Source of the DNA: an uncultured Bacteroidia bacterium
GTDB taxonomy: Bacteria > Bacteroidota > Bacteroidia > Bacteroidales > UBA932
NCBI GenBank assembly: GCA_902794005.1
Contig: CADBFO010000002.1
Location: 1-64,000, forward strand
Length of the DNA stretch: 64,000 nucleotides
Direction of reading: 5' to 3'
Below the pieces are notes generated by a model that searched no databases, was not told the DNA's origin, and saw only the letters and a program-made list of their open reading frames with translations. Positions 25,806-34,367 of the stretch are shown here, piece after piece; position 1 is the stretch's first letter, and every line of letters begins with the position of its first letter. Both the position numbers and the translations under genes were made by a program.

Positions 25806-26891
25806 ATGCTAACTACCAAAGAACTCATACCCATTGTCGGCCAGTTTGCATTGGAAGAACAGGTACTGGCCGTAAAACCGCTCGGGGAAGGCTTGATTAA
25901 CGATACCCTGCTGGTTCAGACAGACGGTCCCCGGAACTATGTTCTTCAGCGGATCAATCATGCCATCTTCCAGGATGTGGAACTGTTGCAGCACAACATC
26001 GATTGTGCAACGGCCCACATACGCAGGAAACTGGCCGGCGATCCGGACATTGACCGGAAAGTCCTTACTTTCATTCCCTGCAAGGCGACCGGAAAAACGT
26101 ACTGGACAGACGGGAATGCCTATTGGCGGCTGTCGCTTTTCATCGATGGCGCCCACACCTACAACACGGTGAATCCGGAATACTCCTATTATGCCGGAAA
26201 AGCCTTCGGTAATTTCGAGGCAATGCTTTCCGACATTCCGGACACGCTGGGCGAGACCATTCCGGATTTCCACAACATGGAGCTCCGGGCAAGGCAGCTT
26301 CACGAGGCTGTATCGGCCGATAAAGCCGGCCGTATGGCCCAGCCCGAAGTACAGGCCATCCTGGCCGACCTGCTCCAGTACGAGGAGCAGATGTGCAAGG
26401 CCGAAAGGATGTACCGGGAAGGTCTGCTGCCCAAACGCATCTGCCACTGTGACACCAAGGTGAACAACATGCTCTTCGACGACAACGGCAATGTGCTTTG
26501 TGTCATTGACTTGGATACCCTCATGCCTTCGTTTGTCTTCTCCGACTTCGGCGACTTTATGCGCACGGCAGGAAACACCGTGGCCGAAGACGATCCGGCT
26601 ATTGAGAAAGTGGCTCTGCGGATGGATATCTTTGAGGCTTTCACCAAGGGTTATCTCGAGGGAGCCGGCAGTTTCCTCACCCCCGTTGAGAAGGAAAATC
26701 TTCCCTATGCCGCCTGCCTCTTCCCCTATATGCAGGCCGTGCGCTTTTTTGCCGACTACATCAATGGTGATACCTACTACAAGATCAAATATCCGGAGCA
26801 CAACCTGGTGCGCACCCGAAATCAGGTGGCCTTGTTCCATTCTGCCATGGACCAGGTGCCTGCCATGTCAAAGTTTATAGCTGGCTGCTAA
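25806..26891 (+). CDS. Aminoglycoside-phosphotransferase-fold sugar kinase (NahK-like)
   Basis: A 361-aa protein of the APH/choline-kinase fold. The catalytic loop is ICHCDTKVNNMLFDDNGN (about 214-231), with the Asp and Asn of the HxDxxxxN pattern, and the metal-binding loop is CVIDLDTLMPSFVFSDFGDF (about 234-253). This is the arrangement of N-acetylhexosamine 1-kinases and related sugar kinases in Bacteroidota. The N-terminal lobe contains LGEGLINDTLLV and NYVLQRINHAIFQD. A role in phosphorylating host-glycan sugars such as GalNAc or GlcNAc is an inference. It is flanked by two palindromic repeats and has its own promoter. Confidence 0.85.
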   Translation: MLTTKELIPIVGQFALEEQVLAVKPLGEGLINDTLLVQTDGPRNYVLQRINHAIFQDVELLQHNIDCATAHIRRKLAGDPDIDRKVLTFIPCKATGKTYWTDGNAYWRLSLFIDGAHTYNTVNPEYSYYAGKAFGNFEAMLSDIPDTLGETIPDFHNMELRARQLHEAVSADKAGRMAQPEVQAILADLLQYEEQMCKAERMYREGLLPKRICHCDTKVNNMLFDDNGNVLCVIDLDTLMPSFVFSDFGDFMRTAGNTVAEDDPAIEKVALRMDIFEAFTKGYLEGAGSFLTPVEKENLPYAACLFPYMQAVRFFADYINGDTYYKIKYPEHNLVRTRNQVALFHSAMDQVPAMSKFIAGC

Positions 26892-26910
26892 GCAATTGAC
26901 TATACGTGTT

Positions 26911-26955
26911 TTATGCAAAATCCTCTGCGCTTTTTGCGCAGAGGATTATTTGTAA
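26911..26955. repeat. Palindromic hairpin repeat, copy 4 (3'-end family)
   Basis: Core arms ATCCTCTGCGC (26920-26930) and GCGCAGAGGAT (26936-26946) with a TTTTT loop, so the element is inverted relative to copies 1-3. Outer arms pair imperfectly (TTATGCAA against TTTGTAA). It lies 20 bp after the kinase gene and before the convergent dicarboxylate transporter. Confidence 0.85.
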
Positions 26956-27009
26956 ATGGCTGTGTGCCTGAATCTTACGAGCCACCGCCGGAGTGGAAGA
27001 AGTGCCCGG

Positions 27010-28386
27010 CTATTGGGCAAAGCTGGCAAAATAGCCGGCAAAAACCACGTTGGTAATGAGATAGCCTACCAGGGTGGAGACAATTACGGAAATGAGTCCC
27101 GGCATCATGAAACTGTGGTTCAGAAGGTACTTGCCGATAACGGTTGTGCCGCTTCGGTCAAAGTTCACCGTGGCAATGTCGGAAGGATAGTTGGGGATGA
27201 AAAAGTATCCATAGACGCTGGGAAGGACGCCCAGGAGGACGGGACCGGCGATGCCCAGTTCGTAGGCCAGCGGAAGCATGGCCACCACCACGGCACCCTG
27301 CGAGTTGATGAGCACCGAGACCAGGAAGAACACGAGGGCGATGCTCCAGGGGTAGTTGCTCACAAGGTCTGTGAGCATGACTTTCATCTGGTCCATGTAG
27401 TTGCCGAAGTAGGTATCGGCCAGCCAGGCGATGCCGTAGATGGCCACGACGGCCACCATGCCGGACTGCCAGACGGCTCCTGCGACGGCTTTCTTGGGCT
27501 GGGCCTTGCAGAACATGATGTTGGCGGCAGCGGCCGTGAGCATGATGATCTGGATGCAGATGTTCATCTTGGGGAGGTTGATGGCCTTGGCCAGGGTGTT
27601 CCCGTCGGAGACATGAATCATCTGGCAGAAAGCGAATCCGACAATCACGAGCAGGGCGCTCAGAAACACGTAAACGGAGGCTTTGGCTTCCTTGGAAATG
27701 ACTTTGTCAAGGGTGGTGGCAGCGTTGCCGTACATGTATTTGTACATTTCCGGATCGGCCTTTCTTCTGAGGAAATCGGGGTCGGCGTCCAGGTCCTTGC
27801 CGCGCTTGTAGGATGCCGCGGCCGCACACATGAGGCCGACGATGCAGGCCGGGATGGTGACCATCAGCACCTGGGGGATGCTCACCATGTAGCCGTTGGC
27901 ATTGGAAATGGTCACGAAAGCCACGACGGCGGCGGCGATGGGGGAGCAGGTGATTCCCACCTGGGAGGCGATGGACGACACGCCGCAGGGCCGCTCCGGA
28001 CGGATGTTTTTCTTGAGGGCGATGTCGCAGATGATGGGCATGATGGTATAGACCACATGGCCGGTGCCTACAAGTACGGTGAGGAAAAATGTCACCAGCG
28101 GTCCCAGGAAGGTGATATGCTCCGGGTGCTTGCGCAGCATTTTCTCGGCAATCTGGATCATCCAATCCATGCCGCCCGAGGCCTGCAGCGTACCGGCGCA
28201 GGTGACGGCGGCGATGATGATGTAGATGACGTCAGTAGGGGGTGTCCCGGGCTTGAGTCCGAAGCCGAAAACCAAAATGGCCAGGCCGATGCCGCTGATG
28301 GCACCAAGGGCCAGGGACCCGTAGCGGGAACCTACATACAGGGCTGCCAGCACAATGAGCAGCTCCACAATCATGGTAAAAGTCAT
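27010..28386 (-). CDS. Anaerobic C4-dicarboxylate transporter (Dcu family)
   Basis: A 458-aa inner-membrane carrier with 10-12 hydrophobic segments. The segment GPLVTFFLTVLVGTGHVVYTIMPII followed by RPCGVSSIASQVGITCSPIAAAVVA (about 95-165) is characteristic of DcuA/DcuB. The family exchanges fumarate, malate or aspartate for succinate in anaerobes, which suits a fermentative Bacteroidales making succinate. The gene ends a minus-strand run; its start is 6 bp after the nitroreductase stop. DcuA versus DcuB is not separable here. Confidence 0.94.
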   Translation of the reverse strand: MTFTMIVELLIVLAALYVGSRYGSLALGAISGIGLAILVFGFGLKPGTPPTDVIYIIIAAVTCAGTLQASGGMDWMIQIAEKMLRKHPEHITFLGPLVTFFLTVLVGTGHVVYTIMPIICDIALKKNIRPERPCGVSSIASQVGITCSPIAAAVVAFVTISNANGYMVSIPQVLMVTIPACIVGLMCAAAASYKRGKDLDADPDFLRRKADPEMYKYMYGNAATTLDKVISKEAKASVYVFLSALLVIVGFAFCQMIHVSDGNTLAKAINLPKMNICIQIIMLTAAAANIMFCKAQPKKAVAGAVWQSGMVAVVAIYGIAWLADTYFGNYMDQMKVMLTDLVSNYPWSIALVFFLVSVLINSQGAVVVAMLPLAYELGIAGPVLLGVLPSVYGYFFIPNYPSDIATVNFDRSGTTVIGKYLLNHSFMMPGLISVIVSTLVGYLITNVVFAGYFASFAQ

Positions 28387-28392
28387 AGCGCG

Positions 28393-29016
28393 TCAGATAA
28401 TTAAGTGTTCAGTCTTGAGCTTGGGGACATAGTGAATGCCCTCTTTGCGGTAGTATTGCAGTTTGTCTCCGTCGGAGGGGAGCAGAAAGACGGATTCGGC
28501 CGGTTTGCCGATGGCGATGATGGCGACAGGTTCCAGCGCCAGTCCCAGCGCCTCCTTGACGGCCTCCTTGCGGAAATTGAGGATAAAAATGCCTCCCAGG
28601 CCCATCTCCGTGGCTTTCAGGAGAATGCTCTGAGCGGCGAAGCCCAGGTCGATGTCCACCACTTTGTCTTCCGGGACGGTGCTGCACACCACCAGAAAGG
28701 CCGACGGCTCCATTCCGGGCTTGGGCAGATGTTCATCGGGTAGGGCGGCGCCCAGCGTGATGTGCGGAAGGATTTTGTCCGCTTCCGGCACGATGCGGAA
28801 GCGGAGGACCTGGCGGTTCATTCCCGATGCCGTGAATCCTACGACACCCACCAGTTCCCGGAGTTCTTCCTCCGTCACCCGGCGCGCAGGGTCATATCCC
28901 CTGTAACTTCGGTTCCTGCGCAGCAGGGTGTCCAGGGAAGGATGCTTGCGGACGACGACCGTCCGCTGCGAGGATGCCAGTTCTTCCTGGCGTTTTTCCA
29001 AATAATTATCGGCCAT
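28393..29016 (-). CDS. Nitroreductase family protein
   Basis: A 207-aa FMN-dependent oxidoreductase of the nitroreductase fold. Conserved points are the substrate/FMN site RRNRSYRGYDPARRVTEEELREL (about 33-55), GFTASGMNRQVLRFRIV, LGFAAQSILLKATEMGLGGIFI (about 123-144) and the late AIIAIGKPAE. Substrates of such enzymes in anaerobes are mostly unknown. It lies between the Na/Pi transporter and the Dcu carrier with gaps under 10 bp, so the three are probably one transcript. Confidence 0.93.
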   Translation of the reverse strand: MADNYLEKRQEELASSQRTVVVRKHPSLDTLLRRNRSYRGYDPARRVTEEELRELVGVVGFTASGMNRQVLRFRIVPEADKILPHITLGAALPDEHLPKPGMEPSAFLVVCSTVPEDKVVDIDLGFAAQSILLKATEMGLGGIFILNFRKEAVKEALGLALEPVAIIAIGKPAESVFLLPSDGDKLQYYRKEGIHYVPKLKTEHLII

Positions 29017-29025
29017 CCGATTCCG

Positions 29026-30705
29026 TTATTCCTGGAAACTGTATCCCAGCCTGGCTTCGGCTACGTTCAGCACATAGTCTCCCACCTTCTCGTATTCATT
29101 CACCAGGTCCATGTACACGGTTCCATTGTCGTAATTATAGACGTGGTTGTCCAAATCCGTGATATTCTTCTGTTTAAGTTCGTTGCGCAGACTGTTGATG
29201 CTGGCTTCGAACTTCGTGGAGGGGACGATGCTGAGAGTCTCTTTCTGCTCCTTGAGCAGGGTGTTCATGCGGGACATGGCGCCGTCCACCAGATCGTACA
29301 TCTGCATGATGCTCTTTTCCTGCGCCTCTGCGAAATCCACGTTGTTGTCCTTTTTGCGCTGGATGATGCGGGCGAGGTTGAAGCAGCTGTCGCCGATGGA
29401 TTCCAGCTCGCCAATCTGGCGCAGCATGCCGCGGATCTTCTCCTTGGTTTCGTCGGACAGGTGGGCTTCCCCTACCTGGCCCAGGTATCGGCCAATTTCG
29501 TTCTCCATCTTGTCGCTGGTGTCTTCGTACTTCTTGATGCGGATGAAGAGTTCATGGAATTCGTCATCCGTCTTGAGTTCGGAAAGCTCCTTCACCATGC
29601 CCAGCATTTTTTGCATGTTTTCACCGAAGACCGAGATTTCCTTCTGTGCCTGCAGAACGGAGATTTCCGGTGTTTTCATGATGCCGGAGTTGATGAACTG
29701 CAAGTGGAACTCCTCCTCGGTTTCCTGCCTGGCCGGCTTGACAATCCAGCAGACCAGTTTCTCGATCTGCGGGATAAACCAGATCAGGACGGCCGTATTG
29801 ATAACGTTGAAGGCCGTGTGGAAGGCGGCGAGGGCGAAGGAGAGCTGGGTGGGCGACTGGCTGTCCGCCGTCGGGTCCAGGCCGACGAAGCCGCAGACCA
29901 TCCGGACGAAGGGGAAGAAGAAGGCCAGAACCCACAGGACGCCGAAGACATTGAACAGGAGGTGTGCCATGGCCGTACGCCGCGCCTGCGTATTGGCCGA
30001 CATCGCGGCCAGGTTGGCGGTGACGGTGGTGCCGATGTTCTCACCCATGACCAGGGCGATACCCTGGTAGATGGTGATGGCTCCCGTGGAACAGAGCACC
30101 ATGGTAATGGCCATCAGCGCGGCCGACGATTGTACCATGGCCGTAAGGGCGGAGCCGATCAGGAGGAACAGCAGGATGGTTCCGTAATTGGTCTTGAACT
30201 GGGCGAAGAAAGCCACGACGGCCGGCTTCCCGGCCAGGTCCATTTCGATGCCGGTCTCCTTGAGCATGCCCAGGGCAAAGAGGAGGAACGACAGGCCGAA
30301 GAGGAAATCTCCCACATAGCGGTGCTTTCCCATCTGGATGAGGATGATTCCCACCAGAAAGGCCGGCCAGACCAGGTTTGTCACATTGAACGAGAAGCCG
30401 GCACTCATGATCCAGGCGCTCATGGTGGTGCCGATATTGGCTCCCATGATAATGGAAATGGCCTGCGCAAGGGAGAGAAGGGCTGCGTTCACAAAAGACA
30501 CGGTCATTACCGTAGTGGCGGCCGATGACTGCACCGCAACGGTTACCAGCGCACCGGTAGCCACGCCCGAGAATCGGTTGGTGGTCATGGCCCCCAGCAG
30601 GTGACGCAGCTGCGGACCGGCCATCTTCTGCAAGGCCTCGCTCATGACTTTCATGCCATAGATCAGGAGGGCGATGCAGCCCAAAAGCTTCAGGACAAGG
30701 AGCAT
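29026..30705 (-). CDS. Na/Pi cotransporter family protein with PhoU-like domain
   Basis: About 559 aa. The N-terminal membrane part holds the inverted repeats of NptA/PNaS transporters: VTVAVQSSAATTVMT with GANIGTTMSAWI, and again MVQSSAALMAITMVL with GENIGTTVTANL. The C-terminal third (from about residue 345) is a helical PhoU-like domain with FGENMQKMLGMVKELSELK and LESIGDSCFNLARII. The family moves phosphate with sodium; the PhoU part may regulate it. An in-frame GTG at 30711 is an alternative start, touching the previous gene's stop. Confidence 0.93.
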   Translation of the reverse strand: MLLVLKLLGCIALLIYGMKVMSEALQKMAGPQLRHLLGAMTTNRFSGVATGALVTVAVQSSAATTVMTVSFVNAALLSLAQAISIIMGANIGTTMSAWIMSAGFSFNVTNLVWPAFLVGIILIQMGKHRYVGDFLFGLSFLLFALGMLKETGIEMDLAGKPAVVAFFAQFKTNYGTILLFLLIGSALTAMVQSSAALMAITMVLCSTGAITIYQGIALVMGENIGTTVTANLAAMSANTQARRTAMAHLLFNVFGVLWVLAFFFPFVRMVCGFVGLDPTADSQSPTQLSFALAAFHTAFNVINTAVLIWFIPQIEKLVCWIVKPARQETEEEFHLQFINSGIMKTPEISVLQAQKEISVFGENMQKMLGMVKELSELKTDDEFHELFIRIKKYEDTSDKMENEIGRYLGQVGEAHLSDETKEKIRGMLRQIGELESIGDSCFNLARIIQRKKDNNVDFAEAQEKSIMQMYDLVDGAMSRMNTLLKEQKETLSIVPSTKFEASINSLRNELKQKNITDLDNHVYNYDNGTVYMDLVNEYEKVGDYVLNVAEARLGYSFQE

Positions 30706-30711
30706 ACCCAC

Positions 30712-31845
30712 TTATTCTTCTTCCTGCATTTTTTCTTTTACGTCAGAACGCATCTTCTTGTAGAAATCTTCGCCGAATCCATACCACGCAACGGCCAGCA
30801 GACCTCCCAGGAATCCCCAGATAAGGACGCGCTTGGCGCGGCTGTTGACAGGACGCTGCGGAAGCACGGCCGGCTGGACGACGGCATAGACCGGGCGGTC
30901 TTCCTGAATCTTGGCGCGGGCCAGTTCGCGCTGCTGGGCCATCTGGGAGTAAATCTGGTTGGCCAGGGAGGCCTCTTCGCGCAGGCGGTCCTTTTCGGAG
31001 TTGGCGCTCTGGAGAATGACGCTGCGGTCATAGTCCACGGAGGCGGCATAGGCGGCCTGGGCGCGGACCAGTTCCTGACGGGCCTCGTCGGCCAGCATCA
31101 CATAGTATTCGTAGTCGGCCGTGGCTTTTTTGGTGCGATAGTCGGAGACGTAGGTCTGAAGACGCGTGCACACGGTATCGGCCAGCTGTTTGCACATCAT
31201 CGGATCGTCCAGGGTGACGGAGATGGTGGTGATGCCGGTCTTCTTGTCCACGTTGGCGGAGATGCTCCGGCGGAGTCCCTTAACCACGAGATCCTGTTTG
31301 CGGGTGAGTTCCGTAGGGTCTGCCACGCCGGTATAGGGCTTTTCCGGATGCTTGCGCCGGGCCCTTTCATAGCGCCACTTGGCCAGTCCCTTCCTTTCGA
31401 TGTCTTCTCCGGAGAAATGCTTGTACACAGTGGTCTGTTTGGGCTGCACGCCCTCTTCCTTCATTTTGCCCGACACGTAGGATGTCAGGGGAACATCCAG
31501 AAGGCCGGCCAGAAAAGGCGTACTGTTGCAGATTTCCGGGAACAAGGTGATGTTCATGGCGTCGGTGCTGGGACTCATCTGCAGGCCGCCGATGCCCAGC
31601 ATGGCGGCCATGCTGGAAAGGCTTCCGCTGCCGCGGCTTTGGACTTCGGGCGCCAGCGTGAGCGTAACATTGTAAATGCGCTTCATCGTAAGGGCGGATA
31701 CGATACCGATGGCACCGAAAATGAAACCGATAAGGACAATCTGCTTCCAGTGTTTCAGCAGCTTGGACAGGATTCCCGTCCAGTCAATCATCAATTCGTC
31801 ATCTTCCTGCACCTGGGGGGCGTTGTTCATGTTTACGTCTTGCAT
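30712..31845 (-). CDS. Wzz/GumC-type chain-length determinant protein
   Basis: A 377-aa inner-membrane protein. The N-terminal Wzz domain begins ELMIDWTGILSKLLKHWKQIVLIGFIFGAIGIV, containing the first membrane helix. A periplasmic coiled-coil-rich region (RQELVRAQAAYAASVDYDRS... EDRPVYAVVQPAVLPQRPVNS with the Pro-rich motif) leads to the second helix VLIWGFLGGLLAVAWYG. No Walker kinase domain is attached. It follows the Wza-like gene by 4 bp, as expected for a polysaccharide export pair. I chose the ATG at 31845; a longer frame extends into the Wza-like gene. Confidence 0.92.
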   Translation of the reverse strand: MQDVNMNNAPQVQEDDELMIDWTGILSKLLKHWKQIVLIGFIFGAIGIVSALTMKRIYNVTLTLAPEVQSRGSGSLSSMAAMLGIGGLQMSPSTDAMNITLFPEICNSTPFLAGLLDVPLTSYVSGKMKEEGVQPKQTTVYKHFSGEDIERKGLAKWRYERARRKHPEKPYTGVADPTELTRKQDLVVKGLRRSISANVDKKTGITTISVTLDDPMMCKQLADTVCTRLQTYVSDYRTKKATADYEYYVMLADEARQELVRAQAAYAASVDYDRSVILQSANSEKDRLREEASLANQIYSQMAQQRELARAKIQEDRPVYAVVQPAVLPQRPVNSRAKRVLIWGFLGGLLAVAWYGFGEDFYKKMRSDVKEKMQEEE

Positions 31846-31849
31846 ACCG

Positions 31850-34249
31850 TTAGTTCTTGGATTGTCTGATGACATTGTAAATGACCAGGGCCATGGTGGA
31901 GAGTGAGGATGCCGCCGAGCCGATGGCCACAATCAGGCTGGGTTCCACCTTGTTGTTGTTCTTGGGTTTTTCGGGAACGTAAATCTCTGCACCGGGTTCA
32001 ATCTTGCTTCCGGCACGGAGTTTCTTGGCGCGGCCGCCCACATTCACCACATAGGCTTTGCTCCGGCGGGCGTCGGCGGAAAAGCCGCCGGCGGCCTTGA
32101 TGTAATCGTAACCCTTCATGGCAGGATCGTAGTTTACGGCCGTGGGATACTGCACGCTTCCGTGGATACGGACGACATTGCTGCGTCCGGGGATGACGAG
32201 GTGGTCTCCGTCACGCAGGACCACATCGGCGGGACCACCAGGTTCGGCTAAGGCTTTCTCCAGGTCGACGGCCACGCTGTAGGTGGTGGAAAGGGCTTGT
32301 CCGGCATGGTTGTCCGCCGAATCCACCTGCGATTCGATAATTTCAATCATGTCGTTGGCCTGCCGGCGCTCTTCTGCGGTAATGGTGCGCTGCAGACGGG
32401 CACCCTCGGCATACGCGAAACGGGTAAGGCCGCCGGCCTTGCGGATCAGGTCTGAAATCCGCTCTTCGCGGCTGGTCAGGGAATAGATGGCGGGGAAGTT
32501 CACTTCACCTTCGACGGAGAAATGCCGCTGGACGTTGAAAGAGGGGCTGCGGTGGATGAGGACTTCATCATAAGGTTCCAGCGTGAAACTCCGGTTCCCG
32601 GTATCGACCAGGCCGTTTTCGAGATTGAAGGAGAAAAGTTCGCCGATTTCGTCCGTGGCGACGGTTCCGTTCGTGTCTTTCTTGCGGCGGGTAACGTCCA
32701 CGCGGGCGGTGGAGGCCCCGTCACGCAGACCGCCGGCCATGATGATGATATCCTCGATGGTGGTATTCTGGGCAAACGGGAATGTCCCGGGCCGGTTTAC
32801 CATGCCGCCGACGGTCATGGTGCCCTCTTCCTTGAGGTCGATTGCACTGGAAATAAACAATACGTCATTGTTTTGGAGCTCGAAATCCGGTCGGGTGCCG
32901 GCAAGGATTTCGGTGAGGTTCAGCGAGAATACTTCCTTGGTCTTGTCGTCGTATTCGCGGTGCACCACGACACGGTCCGTGAAGGCCTCGGGCAGCAGGC
33001 CGCCGGCGTTCTCCACCAGCTGCTTGGCGGTGTGGATTTTGTCGCTGAGCTCAAACGTTCCGGGGAAGTAAACGGCGCCCTGGACGGAGATGCGGTTCTG
33101 GAAACGGGAGATAAGGTCTCCTACCTCCACCCGGTCGCCATTGCGCAGGATGAAGGAACGGTAGTCTTTGGCTTCCACGGTGCGGACTTCGAAATCCTTG
33201 TTGTCCTGGCGGAAGACGGTGACCTTGGCGGTATTGGCGACGGTGGTGAAACCGCCCGCATATTCGAGAAGGTCGGAGAGTTTCTGCCCGTCCTTCATTT
33301 CGAAGAACATGGGGCGCTTGACGCCGCCCTCGATGGAAACGAGATTCTTGTAGGGCGATACCAGGATGATGTCGCCTTCTTCCAGGCGGATGTCGCTGGA
33401 ACGGTCGGCCCTCATGAGGAAATCATAGACATCCATGTGGGCGACTACTTTGTCGTTGCGCACCACCTTGATGTCACGGAGGGTACCGGGTTCGACGACG
33501 CCGCCGGCCCTGTACAGGGCATGGAAAGCGGTGGCGAAGGCGGATACCACATAGGTGCCGGCATGGAGGACGTCACCGACGACATTCACCTGGATGGTAC
33601 GGATTTGTCCCAGGCTCAGCCGCATGTCCGTGCCGGAATGGGAATTGAGACCGCCATAAATCTGGGAGAGGCGCTTTTTAAGATAGGTATTGGCTTCTTC
33701 GATGGTCATTCCGTTGAGGTAGAGTGGGCCCAGGATATCGACATTGATGCTGCCTTCCGGAGAAATGATGCTGCGGAGCGTGGTCTGGTTTCGGCCGAAA
33801 ACGTCGATGATAACCTCGTCTCCGGGGCCCAGGCGGTAGTTGCGCGGGGTGGCCAGATTCTCGCTGGGGGCGAAATTGAGGGTCTTGTTCCGGAAAACGT
33901 CGCGGCCGTAAACCCGGACGCTTTCAGATACGACGGCCGGTCCCTGGTTGTCTTCGACAATGGGCTCACTGGTGGTGTGGGCGCGGCTGGCATTGACCGT
34001 CTCGGTCTGGGTGGCATTGCCGGTCTGCCGTCCCTGATATAAATTATAGACTCGCTGTGCCTGGTCGCGCGTAACCCCACGGAGGGTGAGTTCGGCAATC
34101 ATTTCATCCCTCTTTTTCCCTTCGGCGACGCCCTGCTGGACATATTGGAGGACCTGCTCGTCGGTCATCGTGCTTTGCGCAAAGGCGGAATTAGCGAAAA
34201 AGAACAGACAAACGGCCGTGGCCGTAAGAATTCTTCTGGATTTCAACAT
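31850..34249 (-). CDS. Wza-like polysaccharide export protein with repeated SLBB domains
   Basis: An outer-membrane polysaccharide export protein of about 799 aa, around twice the length of E. coli Wza. A signal peptide (MLKSRRILTATAVCLFFFANSAFA) is followed by a helical region, the Poly_export domain (NYRLGPGDEVIIDVFGRNQTT, about 138-158) and several SLBB beta-grasp repeats (for example NVVGDVLHAGTYVVSAF, SVQGAVYFPGTFELSDK, TVGGMVNRPGTFPFAQN, SVEGEVNFPAIYSLTSR, RIHGSVQYPTAVNYDP). A C-terminal hydrophobic helix ends the protein. No glycosyltransferases or polymerase lie nearby, so the exported glycan is made elsewhere. Confidence 0.93.
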   Translation of the reverse strand: MLKSRRILTATAVCLFFFANSAFAQSTMTDEQVLQYVQQGVAEGKKRDEMIAELTLRGVTRDQAQRVYNLYQGRQTGNATQTETVNASRAHTTSEPIVEDNQGPAVVSESVRVYGRDVFRNKTLNFAPSENLATPRNYRLGPGDEVIIDVFGRNQTTLRSIISPEGSINVDILGPLYLNGMTIEEANTYLKKRLSQIYGGLNSHSGTDMRLSLGQIRTIQVNVVGDVLHAGTYVVSAFATAFHALYRAGGVVEPGTLRDIKVVRNDKVVAHMDVYDFLMRADRSSDIRLEEGDIILVSPYKNLVSIEGGVKRPMFFEMKDGQKLSDLLEYAGGFTTVANTAKVTVFRQDNKDFEVRTVEAKDYRSFILRNGDRVEVGDLISRFQNRISVQGAVYFPGTFELSDKIHTAKQLVENAGGLLPEAFTDRVVVHREYDDKTKEVFSLNLTEILAGTRPDFELQNNDVLFISSAIDLKEEGTMTVGGMVNRPGTFPFAQNTTIEDIIIMAGGLRDGASTARVDVTRRKKDTNGTVATDEIGELFSFNLENGLVDTGNRSFTLEPYDEVLIHRSPSFNVQRHFSVEGEVNFPAIYSLTSREERISDLIRKAGGLTRFAYAEGARLQRTITAEERRQANDMIEIIESQVDSADNHAGQALSTTYSVAVDLEKALAEPGGPADVVLRDGDHLVIPGRSNVVRIHGSVQYPTAVNYDPAMKGYDYIKAAGGFSADARRSKAYVVNVGGRAKKLRAGSKIEPGAEIYVPEKPKNNNKVEPSLIVAIGSAASSLSTMALVIYNVIRQSKN

Positions 34250-34276
34250 AATCATCGATATTTTCGTATATTCGTG

Positions 34277-34347
34277 CAAATATACAACAAATTGCTGACA
34301 TTTTAATATGCCTGACGAGGTTCTTGGCGCGGAAAATGTTATCTTTG
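34277..34347. promoter_or_regulatory. Divergent promoter region, wza-like gene and unknown exported gene
   Basis: A minus-strand TATATTTG (34277-34284) lies 28 bp before the Wza-like start and a plus-strand TATCTTTG (34340-34347) lies 21 bp before the start at 34368. Both fit the Bacteroidota -7 box; neither has a TTTG at the ideal -33 distance. Confidence 0.45.
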
Positions 34348-34367
34348 CAATCGAAAATAATAAAAGA

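Noticed and set aside
28762..30528. A 588-codon plus-strand frame opposite the Na/Pi transporter
   Set aside because: Antisense to a clear transporter gene with membrane helices and conserved motifs; no start context or domain.
27010..34249. Capsule biosynthesis locus
   Set aside because: Only the two export proteins are present; neighbouring genes are transporters and a nitroreductase.
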